Below are positions 53,669 to 63,090 of a stretch of DNA of 64,000 bases, piece after piece. The position numbers were made by a program, and so were the translations under genes. The stretch's first letter is position 1. Each line of letters starts with the position of its first letter. This stretch comes from Mycobacterium sp. 1164985.4 (GTDB lineage Bacteria > Actinomycetota > Actinomycetes > Mycobacteriales > Mycobacteriaceae): positions 1-64,000 of the forward strand of contig NZ_LZMD01000058.1 in the NCBI RefSeq assembly GCF_001668575.1, read 5' to 3'. The notes below the pieces were generated by a model. The model saw only the letters and a program-made list of their open reading frames with translations, made no database searches and was not told the origin of the DNA.

Positions 53669-54445
53669 ATGACCGAGACATTGGTCGTCGACCGTGACCG
53701 CCCGGGCGTGGTTGTCCTGCAACTGAACCGGCCCAAGCAGCTCAACGCGATCAACGAGGTCATGCGCGACGAACTGTCGCTCACCCTCGGCGAGATCGCC
53801 GCCGACACATCGGTCAACGCCGTCGTGCTGACCGGCGCGGGGCGGGGGTTCTGCGCCGGCATCGATGTGCGCAACTTCGGATCGCCCATCGAGGCGTCGG
53901 CACCGGCGATCGAACGGATGCGGTTCCAGGAGGCGATGGCGGCGCTGCCGCAGGCAATTCGGGCGCTGCCGCAACCAGTCGTCGCCGCCGTGAACGGGCC
54001 GTGCGTCGGCGCCGGGCTCGCGCTGTGCCTGGCATCGGACATCCGGATCTGTTCGACCGCCGCTACTTTCGGTAACGCCGCGATCCTGCTCGGGCTCTCG
54101 GGCGCCGAGATGGGGATGAGCTACCACCTGCCGCGAATCGTTGGCACCAGCGTCGCTGCGGACTGGATGTTGACCGGTCGCACGGTCAGCGCCGAGGAGG
54201 CCGACCGTCGCGGGTTGGTCAGCGAGGTCGTCGCGCCGGAGCGGTTGACCGAGCGCGCGCTCGAGATCGCGGCGACCATCGCCGATTTGTCCCCGCTGGG
54301 GGTGCAGTTGACGAAGCGGGCGCTGCAGATCAACACCGACGCCTCGGGTCTCGACGCCGCGATGGAGCTGGAGAACCGCAATCAGGTGCTCAGCCACGCC
54401 ACCGAAGAGGCCGCGCAACGCCGGCGGAAGTGGTCGGATAGCTGA
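53669..54445 (+). CDS. Enoyl-CoA hydratase/isomerase
   Basis: A 258-residue crotonase: LQLNRPKQLNAINEVM, GAGRGFCAGIDVRNFG oxyanion segment, and LLGLSGAEMGMSYHLPRIVG where a Glu is present at a catalytic position. Fits hydration in the same operon. Starts 1 bp after the thiolase stop. Replaces or complements the hydratase at 3042. Confidence 0.9.
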   Translation: MTETLVVDRDRPGVVVLQLNRPKQLNAINEVMRDELSLTLGEIAADTSVNAVVLTGAGRGFCAGIDVRNFGSPIEASAPAIERMRFQEAMAALPQAIRALPQPVVAAVNGPCVGAGLALCLASDIRICSTAATFGNAAILLGLSGAEMGMSYHLPRIVGTSVAADWMLTGRTVSAEEADRRGLVSEVVAPERLTERALEIAATIADLSPLGVQLTKRALQINTDASGLDAAMELENRNQVLSHATEEAAQRRRKWSDS

Positions 54446-54466
54446 AAGCGGACGGAAGGACGGACA

Positions 54467-55762
54467 GTGGCCTGGGATTTCTCGACCGACCCGGAGTGGG
54501 CCGAACAGCTGGCGTGGGTGGAGGACTTCGTCCGCAACGAATGCGAACCCATCGATCTGATCGTCAAGGAGTCGCACGATCTCAACGATCCAGTGCGCCA
54601 GGCGCTGATCCCGCCGCTGCAGCAGATCGTCAAGGAGCGCGGGTTGTGGGCCACCCACCTGGGCGCGCACCTCGGGGGCCCCGGCTACGGCCAGGTCAAG
54701 CTGGCGCTGCTCAACGAGATCCTCGGCCGGTCCGAATGTGCGCCGATCGTGTTCGGTTCGCAGGCACCGGATTCCGGTAATAGCGAGATTCTCGCCCACT
54801 ACGGCACACCCGAACTCAAGCAACGATATCTCGAACCGCTGCTGGACAACCGGATCGTGTCCTGCTTCTCGATGACCGAACCCCACGGCGGCGCCGATCC
54901 GAAGGTGTTCATGACCACCGCCACCCGCGACGGCGACCACTGGGTGATCAAGGGCGAGAAGTGGTATTCGTCGTTCGCCTCGATGGCGTCGTTCATCATC
55001 GTGATGGCGATGACCGACCCCGACGCGCCTCCGTACCAACGCTATTCGATGTTCGTCGTGCCCGGCGACACCCCCGGCATCAACGTGCTGCGCGACGTCG
55101 GGTTGGGTTATCAACCGATCGGCGGCGGGCGCGAGGGGTATGTCCGCTACGAGAACGTGCGGGTACCCGACGATCACATGCTCGGACCGCGCGGCGGCGC
55201 GTTCGTCGTGGCCCAGACCAGGCTCGGCGGCGGGCGGATCCACCACGCCATGCGCACCGTCGGCCTGGTGCGGCGGATCTTCGACATGCTCACCGAACGG
55301 GCGGTGTCGCGCTACACCCAGGGGTCGGTGCTGGCCGACAAGCAGATGGTTCAGGAGATGATCGCCGACTCCTGGATGGAGATCGAGGCGTTCCGGCTGA
55401 TGACCCTGCAGACCGCGTGGAAGATCGACCAGTACAACGACTACAAGGCGGTGCGTGCGGACATCTCGGCGGTCAAGGCGATGATGCAGAAGGTGCTGCA
55501 TGATGTTTCGGCGCGAGCGCTGCAACTGCACGGGTCGCTCGGCACCTCCCATGAGATGCCGTTCGTGCAGTACCTGACGGAGTCATTCGTGCTCGGGCTG
55601 GCCGACGGCCCGACCGAGGTGCACAAGGCGACGCTGGCCCGGTTGCTGCTCAAGGACGTCAAGCCGGCCCCGGACGTGTTCCCCTCCGAACATCTGCTGC
55701 GGCTACGCGAAGCCGCCGAAGCCAAGTTCGCCGACAAACTCGCGGGCATTCCGCGGGGCTGA
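54467..55762 (+). CDS. Acyl-CoA dehydrogenase (ACAD10/11-like)
   Basis: A 431-residue enzyme starting WDFSTDPEWAEQLAWVEDFV, paralogous to the protein at 12474-13775. SMTEPHGGADPKVF, GEKWYSSFASMASF, AQTRLGGGRIHHAMRTVG and ADGPTEVHKATLARLLL. GTG start 54467 lies behind GGAAGGA. Third dehydrogenase of this operon. No APH-fold partner here. Confidence 0.92.
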   Translation: MAWDFSTDPEWAEQLAWVEDFVRNECEPIDLIVKESHDLNDPVRQALIPPLQQIVKERGLWATHLGAHLGGPGYGQVKLALLNEILGRSECAPIVFGSQAPDSGNSEILAHYGTPELKQRYLEPLLDNRIVSCFSMTEPHGGADPKVFMTTATRDGDHWVIKGEKWYSSFASMASFIIVMAMTDPDAPPYQRYSMFVVPGDTPGINVLRDVGLGYQPIGGGREGYVRYENVRVPDDHMLGPRGGAFVVAQTRLGGGRIHHAMRTVGLVRRIFDMLTERAVSRYTQGSVLADKQMVQEMIADSWMEIEAFRLMTLQTAWKIDQYNDYKAVRADISAVKAMMQKVLHDVSARALQLHGSLGTSHEMPFVQYLTESFVLGLADGPTEVHKATLARLLLKDVKPAPDVFPSEHLLRLREAAEAKFADKLAGIPRG

Positions 55763-55779
55763 CGCGAGGAGGTCCCACA

Positions 55780-56559
55780 GTGTCGTGTGACGGCAAAGTC
55801 GCCCTGGTGACCGGGTGCAGCCGGGGGCTCGGCAAGGCCATCGCGCAGCGGCTGGCGCGCGAAGGTGCCACGGTGGCGCTGACCGCCCGCACCCTTGAGC
55901 CCGACCCGAAATACCAAGGCTCACTGCGCCAGACGCTCGAGGAAATCGAGACCGCGGGCGGATCGGCGATCGCGGTGGCGGCCGATCTGTCCGACAGCGA
56001 GCAGCGCGCCCGAATGTTCGGCGAGGTGGTCGACCGGATCGGCGCACCCGACATCCTGGTGAACAACGCCGCGGTGACGTTCCTGCGGCCACTCGACGAA
56101 TTCCCCGAGCGCCGGGTCCTGCTGATGATGGAGATGCACGTCATGGCGCCACTGCATCTCACGCAGATGGCCATCCCGGCGATGCGCGAACGCGGGCGCG
56201 GTTGGGTGCTGAACGTGACCTCGGTGGGCGGCGACCTCCCCGACGGGCCGCCCTTCTCGGAGTTCGACCGCACTGCCGGCTTCGGCGTGTACGGCACGGT
56301 CAAGGCGGCGTTGAACCGGCTGACGAAAAGCCTTGCGGCCGAGCTCTACGACGACGGCATTGCCGTCAACGCCGCCGCGCCCACCAATCCGGTCGCCACC
56401 GAGGGCGCCGGTGCGCTCGACCTGGCCAAGACCGACACCGAGGACATCTCGCTGATCACCGAGACGGCGTTCCAGTTGTGCACCGGCGATCCGAAGACCC
56501 TGACCGGTTGCATCGCCCACACCCAGTCGTTCCTCGCCGAGACGGGCGGCGGCTCGTGA
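55780..56559 (+). CDS. SDR-family oxidoreductase
   Basis: A 259-residue SDR: VTGCSRGLGKAIAQRL, LVNNAA, TSVGG and YGTVKAALNRL with Tyr and Lys. GTG start with AGGAGG upstream. Unusual length of the C-terminal part with ITETAFQLCTGDPKTLTGCI, common in 'hydroxysteroid dehydrogenase-like' subgroups. Followed by a palindromic repeat. Confidence 0.88.
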   Translation: MSCDGKVALVTGCSRGLGKAIAQRLAREGATVALTARTLEPDPKYQGSLRQTLEEIETAGGSAIAVAADLSDSEQRARMFGEVVDRIGAPDILVNNAAVTFLRPLDEFPERRVLLMMEMHVMAPLHLTQMAIPAMRERGRGWVLNVTSVGGDLPDGPPFSEFDRTAGFGVYGTVKAALNRLTKSLAAELYDDGIAVNAAAPTNPVATEGAGALDLAKTDTEDISLITETAFQLCTGDPKTLTGCIAHTQSFLAETGGGS

Positions 56560-56575
56560 TGAGGGCGTCACTTCT

Positions 56576-56643
56576 CCCCGCGAGCAGACGCAAACCTGCC
56601 CATTTTCGCGCCGATTGCGGCAGTTTTACGTCTGCTCGCCGGG
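56576..56643. repeat. GCGAGCAGACG palindromic repeat (copy 4 of 4)
   Basis: CCCGCGAGCAGACG pairs with CGTCTGCTCGCCGGG (one unpaired position) with inner AACCTGCC...GGCAGTTT. It splits the SDR from the LLM gene, 16 bp before the LLM ATG. It might reduce read-through or be part of the leader. Confidence 0.87.
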
Positions 56644-56659
56644 AAAACAGGACCTCGGC

Positions 56660-57787
56660 ATGAGGGTTCAGCCCGCCGCGTACCTGCGCACCACGCTGCC
56701 GCTGGACCTGTCGATGCTGGGCGATCTCGACAGCGGGCGCTACCACTCGATCTGGATGCCCGATCACATGGTCAGCTTCTGGCCCGACTCGATCTGGACG
56801 CCCGAGTTCACCGACCTGGCAACGGTTTCGCCGTCGCCGCACCGTCACCTGGACGCCATGGCGGTCGCGGCCGCCGCCGCGGTGCTGACGAAGAACGTGC
56901 CGCTGGCGACCAGCGTCGTCGACACGGTCCGTCGGCACCCGTCGCTGCTTGCGCAGAGCGCGCTGACCATCGACCACCTCGCCGCCGGGCGGTTCATCCT
57001 CGGCCTCGGCAGCGGAGAGACCGAGAACACGGTGCCGTACGGCTTCGACTTCACCGCGCCGGTCAGCCGCTTCGAGGAGGCGCTGCAGGTCATCCGGCTG
57101 CTGTGGGAGAGCGACGGCCCAGTCGATTTCGACGGCCGGTTCTACCGGCTGCGCCACGCCCGGCTCGACACCGAACCCTACGCCGGACGTTTCCCGCGGA
57201 TCTGGATCGGCGGCAGCGGCCCGCGCACGCTCGACATCGTCGGTCGCTACGCCGACGGATGGTGGCCGACCGGCGCGTGGTCACCGGAGGACTACGCCGA
57301 AAAGCTCGCCGTCGTCAAGCTTTCCGCGGAGAAGGCCGGCCGGGACCCGTCGGCGATCACGCCGTGTTTCATCCAGGTGTGCCTGGTGGGCCGCGACGAC
57401 GCCGCGCTGGCCGAGATCCTCGAGGCGCCGCTGGTCAAGTCGTTCCTGCTGCAGGTGTCGGCCGAGGTGCTGCGCAAGGTCGGCTTCGCACATCCGATGG
57501 GGGAGGGCTGGCGCGGATACCAGGACATCGATCCGGCGGTACTCACCCGCGAGCGCATCGTCGACTTCCTCGATCGGGTCGAACCGGAGATGATCCTGGC
57601 GATGGTCCCGCACGGCACGCCGAAACAGCTCGCCGGTGTCATCAAGGACTACGTCGACGCGGGATTACGCGTACCCAAGATCATGGATTACGGCGCCATG
57701 GCGGGCGTGCGATACACCGCCCAGTCGGCGCAGAACGTACGGGAAGTCGAGGACGAGCTGATGGCTCTGTGCGGAGGCGTCGAGTGA
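56660..57787 (+). CDS. LLM-class F420-dependent oxidoreductase
   Basis: A 375-residue luciferase-like enzyme: YHSIWMPDHMVSFWPDSIW, LGLGSGETENTVPYG, FDFTAPVSRFEEALQVIRLLW and IWIGGSGPRTLDIVGRYADG. The HMV and ENTVPYG parts match F420-dependent glucose-6-phosphate dehydrogenase-like and hydroxymycolic-acid dehydrogenase-like enzymes. The ATG at 56660 starts MRVQPAAYL, just after repeat copy 4. Stop overlaps the sulfotransferase start by 4 bp. Confidence 0.88.
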   Translation: MRVQPAAYLRTTLPLDLSMLGDLDSGRYHSIWMPDHMVSFWPDSIWTPEFTDLATVSPSPHRHLDAMAVAAAAAVLTKNVPLATSVVDTVRRHPSLLAQSALTIDHLAAGRFILGLGSGETENTVPYGFDFTAPVSRFEEALQVIRLLWESDGPVDFDGRFYRLRHARLDTEPYAGRFPRIWIGGSGPRTLDIVGRYADGWWPTGAWSPEDYAEKLAVVKLSAEKAGRDPSAITPCFIQVCLVGRDDAALAEILEAPLVKSFLLQVSAEVLRKVGFAHPMGEGWRGYQDIDPAVLTRERIVDFLDRVEPEMILAMVPHGTPKQLAGVIKDYVDAGLRVPKIMDYGAMAGVRYTAQSAQNVREVEDELMALCGGVE

Positions 57788-58953
57788 GCGCGCCGCTGGT
57801 GGCGGCGGAGATACTGGCCCGCGCAGAGACCGAAACCGGGTTGGCCGACTACGGCGATCCGACGCTGCCGCAACGCTTCTCGCTGGTCGTCGATCATCTC
57901 AACGCGCTCGGGATGGACGACGACGGCAGGCGGCGTGCCGCCGAAGTGTGCCACTGGCTGCTCACCTCACGTCTGGAGTTCTTCGAGGACCGCGGGCGCC
58001 ACCCGGTCGCCGAGGAGGTCATCGAGCGGCCCATGTTTGTCACCGGTGAGCCGCGGTCGGGCACCACACTGATGCACGCGCTGATGTCGGTCGACGCGGA
58101 CTCCCGCGCGCTGCGGTTCTGGGAGGTGATGTATCCGTCGCCGCCGCCCGGAACCGTCGAGGGCGAGGATCCGCGTCGCGCACGGGCGGACGCGGACTGG
58201 CGCGAGATCAACACGAAGCTGCCGAAATGGCTGCACAGCCACCCGTACAACGACATGTTGGGCGACGGGTTGCCCGAAGACGAACGGACCTGGGCCTTCG
58301 ACTTCCGGGTGCTGACCCCGACCGCATGGTGGCGCGTGCCGATGCAGACCGTCGTCGGCGGCCTACCCACCGACCCCGCCGCGCAGTACCGCATCCACAA
58401 GGCGATGCTGCAGCAGTTCCAGCACCGCCGGCCGCGCAAACGTTGGGTGCTCAAGGGGTTTCACGGGTTTCGGCTCGCCGAGCTGTTCGACGCCTATCCC
58501 GATGCCACCGTGATGTGGTTGCACCGCGACCCGGTACAGGTCGCGGCGTCGCGCACGATGATGATGGCCGACATCCTCGAGGGCATCGTCGGACCGGTCG
58601 ACCTGCACGCCGCCGCGAAAATGCACCTCGCGCTGACCCGTGAGAGCATCGCCAACACCATGTCCAATCCGCTGGTCGACGATCCCCGCATCCTGCACGT
58701 GCGCTACATCGACTTCATCGCCGATCAGGTCGGCACCGTGCGCCGCTATTACGCGTTCTGTGGTCGAGAGTTGACCGCCGAGGCCGAGGCCGCGATGCGC
58801 ACCTATCTGGCCGACAACCCGGGCGATCGGCACGGCAAGTTCCGCTACTCCACCACGCTGCTCACCGATATCGGCGAGGAGCTCGACGCACTGCACGATG
58901 AATTCCGTCCATTCCGAGAACGTTTCGGCGTACCGATCGAGAACCGGGGCTGA
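57784..58953 (+). CDS. PAPS-dependent sulfotransferase family protein
   Basis: A 389-residue protein. 5'-phosphosulfate loop GEPRSGTTLM (residues about 88-97), 3'-phosphate segment MWLHRDPVQVAASR, and FHGFRLAELFDAYPDA. The pattern is that of mycobacterial Stf-like enzymes. It might modify a hydroxylated intermediate or be involved in transport; in catabolic clusters it is unexpected. GTG 57784 overlaps the LLM stop by 4 bp. Confidence 0.88.
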   Translation: MSAPLVAAEILARAETETGLADYGDPTLPQRFSLVVDHLNALGMDDDGRRRAAEVCHWLLTSRLEFFEDRGRHPVAEEVIERPMFVTGEPRSGTTLMHALMSVDADSRALRFWEVMYPSPPPGTVEGEDPRRARADADWREINTKLPKWLHSHPYNDMLGDGLPEDERTWAFDFRVLTPTAWWRVPMQTVVGGLPTDPAAQYRIHKAMLQQFQHRRPRKRWVLKGFHGFRLAELFDAYPDATVMWLHRDPVQVAASRTMMMADILEGIVGPVDLHAAAKMHLALTRESIANTMSNPLVDDPRILHVRYIDFIADQVGTVRRYYAFCGRELTAEAEAAMRTYLADNPGDRHGKFRYSTTLLTDIGEELDALHDEFRPFRERFGVPIENRG

Positions 58954-58954
58954 G

Positions 58955-59722
58955 GTGACCGACGAGCGGCTGTCGGTACACAGCGTGACGTTCTACGGGA
59001 CGCCGCTGCGCGAACTGGCGGAGCACTGGCGTGCGCTCGGGGTGCGGCGCCTCAGCCTGATCGATTCGCAACTGAGCGAGTCGGAATTGCCGAAGATCGT
59101 TGCCGACGAGGGCTATTCGGTGGAGACCGTGTATCACCTGTTCTCGTCGAGCGATGCGCTGCTGCGGGTGATCGACGCCGCCCATGGCCTAGGCGCACGG
59201 GCGGTGTACATGCTGACCGGCGGGCGCAGCGAGCTCACCTGGGAACAGGCGGCGGACCGGTTCGGTGAGGGGGTGACGCCGTGCGTGCCGGTGGCCGAAG
59301 AGGCGCGCCTGACGCTGGCGATCGAGAATGCGTCCAGCCTGTACGCCGACATCCACATCGCGCATACCCTGCGCGACACGATCACCCTCGCCGAGGCGAC
59401 GGGACTCGGTATCTGTATCGACCTGTTCCACTGCTGGGCGGAGGCGGACCTGACCGCGCTGGTGCAGCGCGCGCTGCCGCGGACCGTGGCGATCCAGTTG
59501 AGCGACTACGTCCTCGGCGACCGGGCCTTGCCCGCCCGGGCGGTACCCGGCGACGGGGCCATCCCGATCGCACCGTTCCTCGGGTCGGTCTTCGAATCTG
59601 GGTACGCGCACGGCTTCGACTTGGAACTGATCGGTCCGCGCATCGAAGAGGAAGGCCGCTTGGCGGCGGCGCGCCGGGCGTGTGACGTGGTATCGACGAT
59701 GCTTGAAGACCTCGACGGCTAG
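58955..59722 (+). CDS. TIM-barrel sugar-phosphate isomerase/epimerase-like protein
   Basis: A 255-residue AP-endonuclease-2-like TIM barrel. LTLAIENASSLYADIHIAHT, GICIDLFHCWAEADL and FDLELIGPRIEEEGRLA carry Glu, Asp-x-x-His and Glu positions typical of the metal site. No sugar pathway is near; it could isomerise or decarboxylate a cyclic intermediate. GTG 58955, directly following the sulfotransferase stop. Confidence 0.8.
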   Translation: MTDERLSVHSVTFYGTPLRELAEHWRALGVRRLSLIDSQLSESELPKIVADEGYSVETVYHLFSSSDALLRVIDAAHGLGARAVYMLTGGRSELTWEQAADRFGEGVTPCVPVAEEARLTLAIENASSLYADIHIAHTLRDTITLAEATGLGICIDLFHCWAEADLTALVQRALPRTVAIQLSDYVLGDRALPARAVPGDGAIPIAPFLGSVFESGYAHGFDLELIGPRIEEEGRLAAARRACDVVSTMLEDLDG

Positions 59723-59731
59723 GGGGCCCGC

Positions 59732-60940
59732 ATGGCGTTCGGAGACGGCCCGGACGATGCCGCGCTGAAATCGGCGTGGGACGACTTCTGCGATCGGCTG
59801 AGGCAGGCAGGGGAGCGGGTCTTCAAGGATCACAACGGCACATCGGGCATCCATCGATCCGATGGTTTTCGCTTCCTCACCCAGAACCTCGGGCAGGCGT
59901 TCGATCTCGCGCTGGAGACGCGCAACACGCGATATCCGCAGATCCACACCTTCTCCCACCCGACCAGGAAGCTAGGCGGTGACTGTGCGGACTTTGTGTA
60001 TGAACAAGCCTGGATCGACGGCACGTCAACCTACCGAATCACCGGTGAGCGCGGCACGGCGCCGTTTTTCAACATCACCGTGCAGGGGCCCCGCCCCGAC
60101 GGCCCCGGCGTGCTCCACGAGCCGTTCGGCGACGTACCCGAGGCGAATCTATCTGGCGCGCAACTGAACACGCAACCCGACGGCACCTTCGAGGTCTACA
60201 TCGGCGGACCGCAGCGAGAACCCAACTGGATACCCACGACACCCGCGTCGCGCAAGCTGTTCATCCGCCAGGGATTCGACCGATGGGAGGAGCGCCCGGC
60301 CCGGATGCGCATCGAACGCGTCGACATGGCCGAGCCCAGGCCGGTGCCGAGTTCCGCAGAGATGATCTCGGCCATCGAATGGGCGGGCGATTTCCTGTCC
60401 GGGGTGATGTCCGCCTGGCCGGAATTCCCGTTCACGTACGGCGGTGTCGACGCCGAGCAACCCAACCGGTTTCCCGACGTGACGGTGACCGGTGCCGACG
60501 CGAAACGCGGTCGCGCGGCGGTCAACATGCATTGGCGACTGGCGCCCGACGAATCGCTGATCGTCGAATTCGACGCGCACGACGGCCTGTGGATGCTGAC
60601 CAACATGGGACCGTTCTTCACCAGCATGGATTACCTCTATCGCCCGGTGAGCTACACACCGAGCCGCACCGCGGTCGACTCGGACCGCAAGGTGCGCCTC
60701 GTGCTATCCCACGACGATCCCGGCTACCACAACTGGCTCGACACCCAGGGTTTCGAGCGGGGCAACCTCACCTACCGGCACATGCTGGTGGGTGAACCGG
60801 CGGCGCTGCGCACCCAACTGGTCAAGCGCGGCGATCTCGCCGACGCGCTACCGCCGGACACCGCGACCGTGACACCGGCCGAACGCATCGGGCAGATGTG
60901 GGCGCGGTTCAACGGAATTCGGCAGCGTTACGGCTGGTAG
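59732..60940 (+). CDS. DUF1214-domain protein
   Basis: A 402-residue protein. The segment FFNITVQGP..., then DGTFEVYIGGPQREPNWIPT and SRKLFIRQGFDRWEERPARM is the DUF1214 pattern, in the middle of the chain rather than at the C-terminus. No enzymatic residue can be assigned. Last gene of the forward operon; it lies 9 bp after the TIM-barrel gene, and the convergent secreted protein gene is 7 bp further on. Confidence 0.7.
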   Translation: MAFGDGPDDAALKSAWDDFCDRLRQAGERVFKDHNGTSGIHRSDGFRFLTQNLGQAFDLALETRNTRYPQIHTFSHPTRKLGGDCADFVYEQAWIDGTSTYRITGERGTAPFFNITVQGPRPDGPGVLHEPFGDVPEANLSGAQLNTQPDGTFEVYIGGPQREPNWIPTTPASRKLFIRQGFDRWEERPARMRIERVDMAEPRPVPSSAEMISAIEWAGDFLSGVMSAWPEFPFTYGGVDAEQPNRFPDVTVTGADAKRGRAAVNMHWRLAPDESLIVEFDAHDGLWMLTNMGPFFTSMDYLYRPVSYTPSRTAVDSDRKVRLVLSHDDPGYHNWLDTQGFERGNLTYRHMLVGEPAALRTQLVKRGDLADALPPDTATVTPAERIGQMWARFNGIRQRYGW

Positions 60941-60947
60941 GAGGCGA

Positions 60948-61388
60948 TCAGAGTCGCTGGAGTTTGAACGTCCAGAACTGCATGCCCGGTGGCCCGTTGA
61001 AACATCCGACGTCGTAATGGGACTCGATGGTACCGACCAGGGATATCTCATCCCAGGAGTACGTTTCGCGAGTTGGCAGCCGTTGACCTGGGCAGATCAA
61101 GCCGTCCGGGACGTCGACCGTCATGGTGTAGCGGCCGTCGGCCAGGTGCGCCTCTCCACCGTAGTAGGCGTAGAACTTCAGCCGTGGAGCGGCGCTGACT
61201 TTGACGCAGTCCGGCTGCTTGTCCGGCCAGCAGTTACTGACGAACCAGAACCACGACGCTTGTGTGTAGCGGTTGGTCTGCAGATCATAGTTGCCCAGCG
61301 GCATCATGGCCTGGGCCCGCTGTGGAGCGACGAGGCTCACGGCGATCATGAGCGCAGCCACTGCAACGAAGATCCTCAATCGGGTCAC
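60948..61388 (-). CDS. Small secreted protein with signal peptide
   Basis: A 146-residue protein: basic start (MTRLRIF), hydrophobic stretch AVAALMIAVSLVAP and a likely cleavage after AQA (residues about 25-27). Four Cys in the mature part (NCWPDKQPDCV, GLICPG, VGCFNG) suggest two disulfides. Mycobacterial secreted proteins of about this size and Cys pattern occur in many copies and have unknown function. GTG start 61388. Confidence 0.8.
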   Translation of the reverse strand: MTRLRIFVAVAALMIAVSLVAPQRAQAMMPLGNYDLQTNRYTQASWFWFVSNCWPDKQPDCVKVSAAPRLKFYAYYGGEAHLADGRYTMTVDVPDGLICPGQRLPTRETYSWDEISLVGTIESHYDVGCFNGPPGMQFWTFKLQRL

Positions 61389-61451
61389 CGATTTCCTCCC
61401 ATCACAAGCCCGGTGCTATCAAATCACCTCGCCGAGGCGCGCGAGCACGGT

Positions 61452-62840
61452 TCAGGTGATGACGGCGGCTTCCTTGCGCTCGGTGATCGGCCTGGCCAGT
61501 TCCTGTTCGTCGCAGATGCGCTGAAGCTTCTCCAACGTCTCGTCGAGGCCCGGACCGAGCGGCTTGCTGGGCGTGAAGGTGGCCGGAAGGTTGCGCATGC
61601 CCTGGATCACGCCGATCGTGTCGTAATGAACCGTGCCCTCGGGATCGCACACGTAGTCGGGCATCCGGTCCAGCACGGCGGTCAGCATGGACTTGAACAC
61701 CGTCCGCGCTACGTTCGAACCCACACAGCGGTGCACCCCGATACCGAAACTGAAGTGCCGGTTGCCCTTCCGGTCGAGGATCACCTCGTTCGGCTTCTCG
61801 AACACCGAGGGGTCGCGGTTGGCCATCGCCCACGACAGCCAGAGCCGCTCGTACTGCTTGAACTGCTGGCCTTCGACCTCGACGTCCTCGGAGAAGGTCC
61901 GGCCGTCGCCGGGCGCCGGGGTGAAGAACCGTAGGAACTCTTCGGTTGCCGGGTGCAACAGCGAGTCGCGCTCGCGACTGAGCCGCTCCCGCTCGTCGGG
62001 GTGCTCACCGAGCCATTCGAGGGCGTGCGCGGTCAGTGCCGTGGTGGTGTCGAAACCGCCACCGATGATCAGCCCGAGGTTGCCGAGGATCTCCATGTCG
62101 GGGGCCGGTTCACCGTCGATGCGCAACTGCAACAGCGCATTCACCAGACCGGGCCGCGGATTCTCGCGGATCTCCATCATGTTGTTGATGAGGTCGATCC
62201 CCATCTCACGGTGCTGTTCGTTGATCTTCTCCCGCTCGGGAGCGTGCTCGGGCGTGTAGACCGAGGCGTGGGTCGGCTCGCTGTAGACGTTCCACTTCTT
62301 GAGGTCGATGCCCATCATGGCCAGCGTGAATACCGCGGGAACGACGTTGGCGAGGTCCTCGACGAAATCGATGCGGCCGGACTCGATGTGCTCGTCGAGT
62401 GCCGCGCGGGTGATCTCGTCGACGAACGGCTCCCAGCGTTTGATGGCCGCCGGCGACAGATACGGGTTGAGCGCTCCGCGGTAGGCGCTGTGTTCGGGCT
62501 CGTCCATCTCCAGGATGCCGCCGCGAACCACAGTGGCACGACTGGCCTTCGGGATCGTGATGCCCTGGAACGGTGTCTCACCGGTGATGTCGTGGTGGTT
62601 GGACACCGCGGGGCAGCGGGCCAGTTCGAATACATGCTTGCTGTCCGCGGCGACCCAGTGCCCGTCGTAGGTGTCCGTCCACGCCATCGGACACCGGGAT
62701 TGCATCTCCTCGGTGATCTTCTCGAACTGCAGACGGTATTCGGGTGTGTGCCGGTCGAAGTGGTACCGGTTCTTCTTGCGGTCCCCCTCGTCGGCTCCGT
62801 TGGCTCTTCGCGCCAGCGGCTCATCGCTGTGGACAGTCAC
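61452..62840 (-). CDS. Cytochrome P450
   Basis: A 462-residue P450, longer than the others. Haem loop FSFGIGVHRCVGSNVAR (Cys372), I-helix GGGFDTTTALTAHAL (Asp-Thr-Thr), and ExxR in TEEFLRFFTPAP. GTG start 62840 follows AGGAGA. It is 40 bp behind the ferredoxin, in a mycofactocin-SDR - ferredoxin - P450 operon. A C-terminal extension of about 45 residues (LEKLQRICDEQELARPITER) follows the usual end. Confidence 0.95.
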   Translation of the reverse strand: MTVHSDEPLARRANGADEGDRKKNRYHFDRHTPEYRLQFEKITEEMQSRCPMAWTDTYDGHWVAADSKHVFELARCPAVSNHHDITGETPFQGITIPKASRATVVRGGILEMDEPEHSAYRGALNPYLSPAAIKRWEPFVDEITRAALDEHIESGRIDFVEDLANVVPAVFTLAMMGIDLKKWNVYSEPTHASVYTPEHAPEREKINEQHREMGIDLINNMMEIRENPRPGLVNALLQLRIDGEPAPDMEILGNLGLIIGGGFDTTTALTAHALEWLGEHPDERERLSRERDSLLHPATEEFLRFFTPAPGDGRTFSEDVEVEGQQFKQYERLWLSWAMANRDPSVFEKPNEVILDRKGNRHFSFGIGVHRCVGSNVARTVFKSMLTAVLDRMPDYVCDPEGTVHYDTIGVIQGMRNLPATFTPSKPLGPGLDETLEKLQRICDEQELARPITERKEAAVIT

Positions 62841-62880
62841 GGCGTGTCTCCTATTGCGTTTGCGCGGTGTGCGGACCGCG

Positions 62881-63072
62881 TCATTCGATGACGATGGCCT
62901 GTTCCGGACATGAGTGGGCCGCCTCCCGCACCAGGTCTTCCTGATCCGGGGGAACAACTTCGTTCACCGCCGACGCATGGCCGTCGACATCGTCGAGCTC
63001 GAACGAGTCGGGTGCGATCATCGCGCACAGGGTGTGACCCTGGCACCGCGTTCCGTCGACCGAAACTTTCAC
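62881..63072 (-). CDS. Small ferredoxin of 3Fe-4S type, P450 partner
   Basis: A 63-residue ferredoxin: CQGHTLCAMIAPD and SCPEQAIVIE, with His as the variable central residue. Between the SDR and P450 genes in one operon, 18 bp from the SDR and 40 bp from the P450. Expected donor for the P450 at 61452. Confidence 0.95.
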   Translation of the reverse strand: MKVSVDGTRCQGHTLCAMIAPDSFELDDVDGHASAVNEVVPPDQEDLVREAAHSCPEQAIVIE

Positions 63073-63090
63073 TCTCGCAACTCCTTACGC

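Noticed and set aside
57103..57783. Upstream extension of the sulfotransferase frame
   Set aside because: It runs in another frame through the LLM oxidoreductase gene and is Arg-rich; GTG 57784 gives a proper protein.
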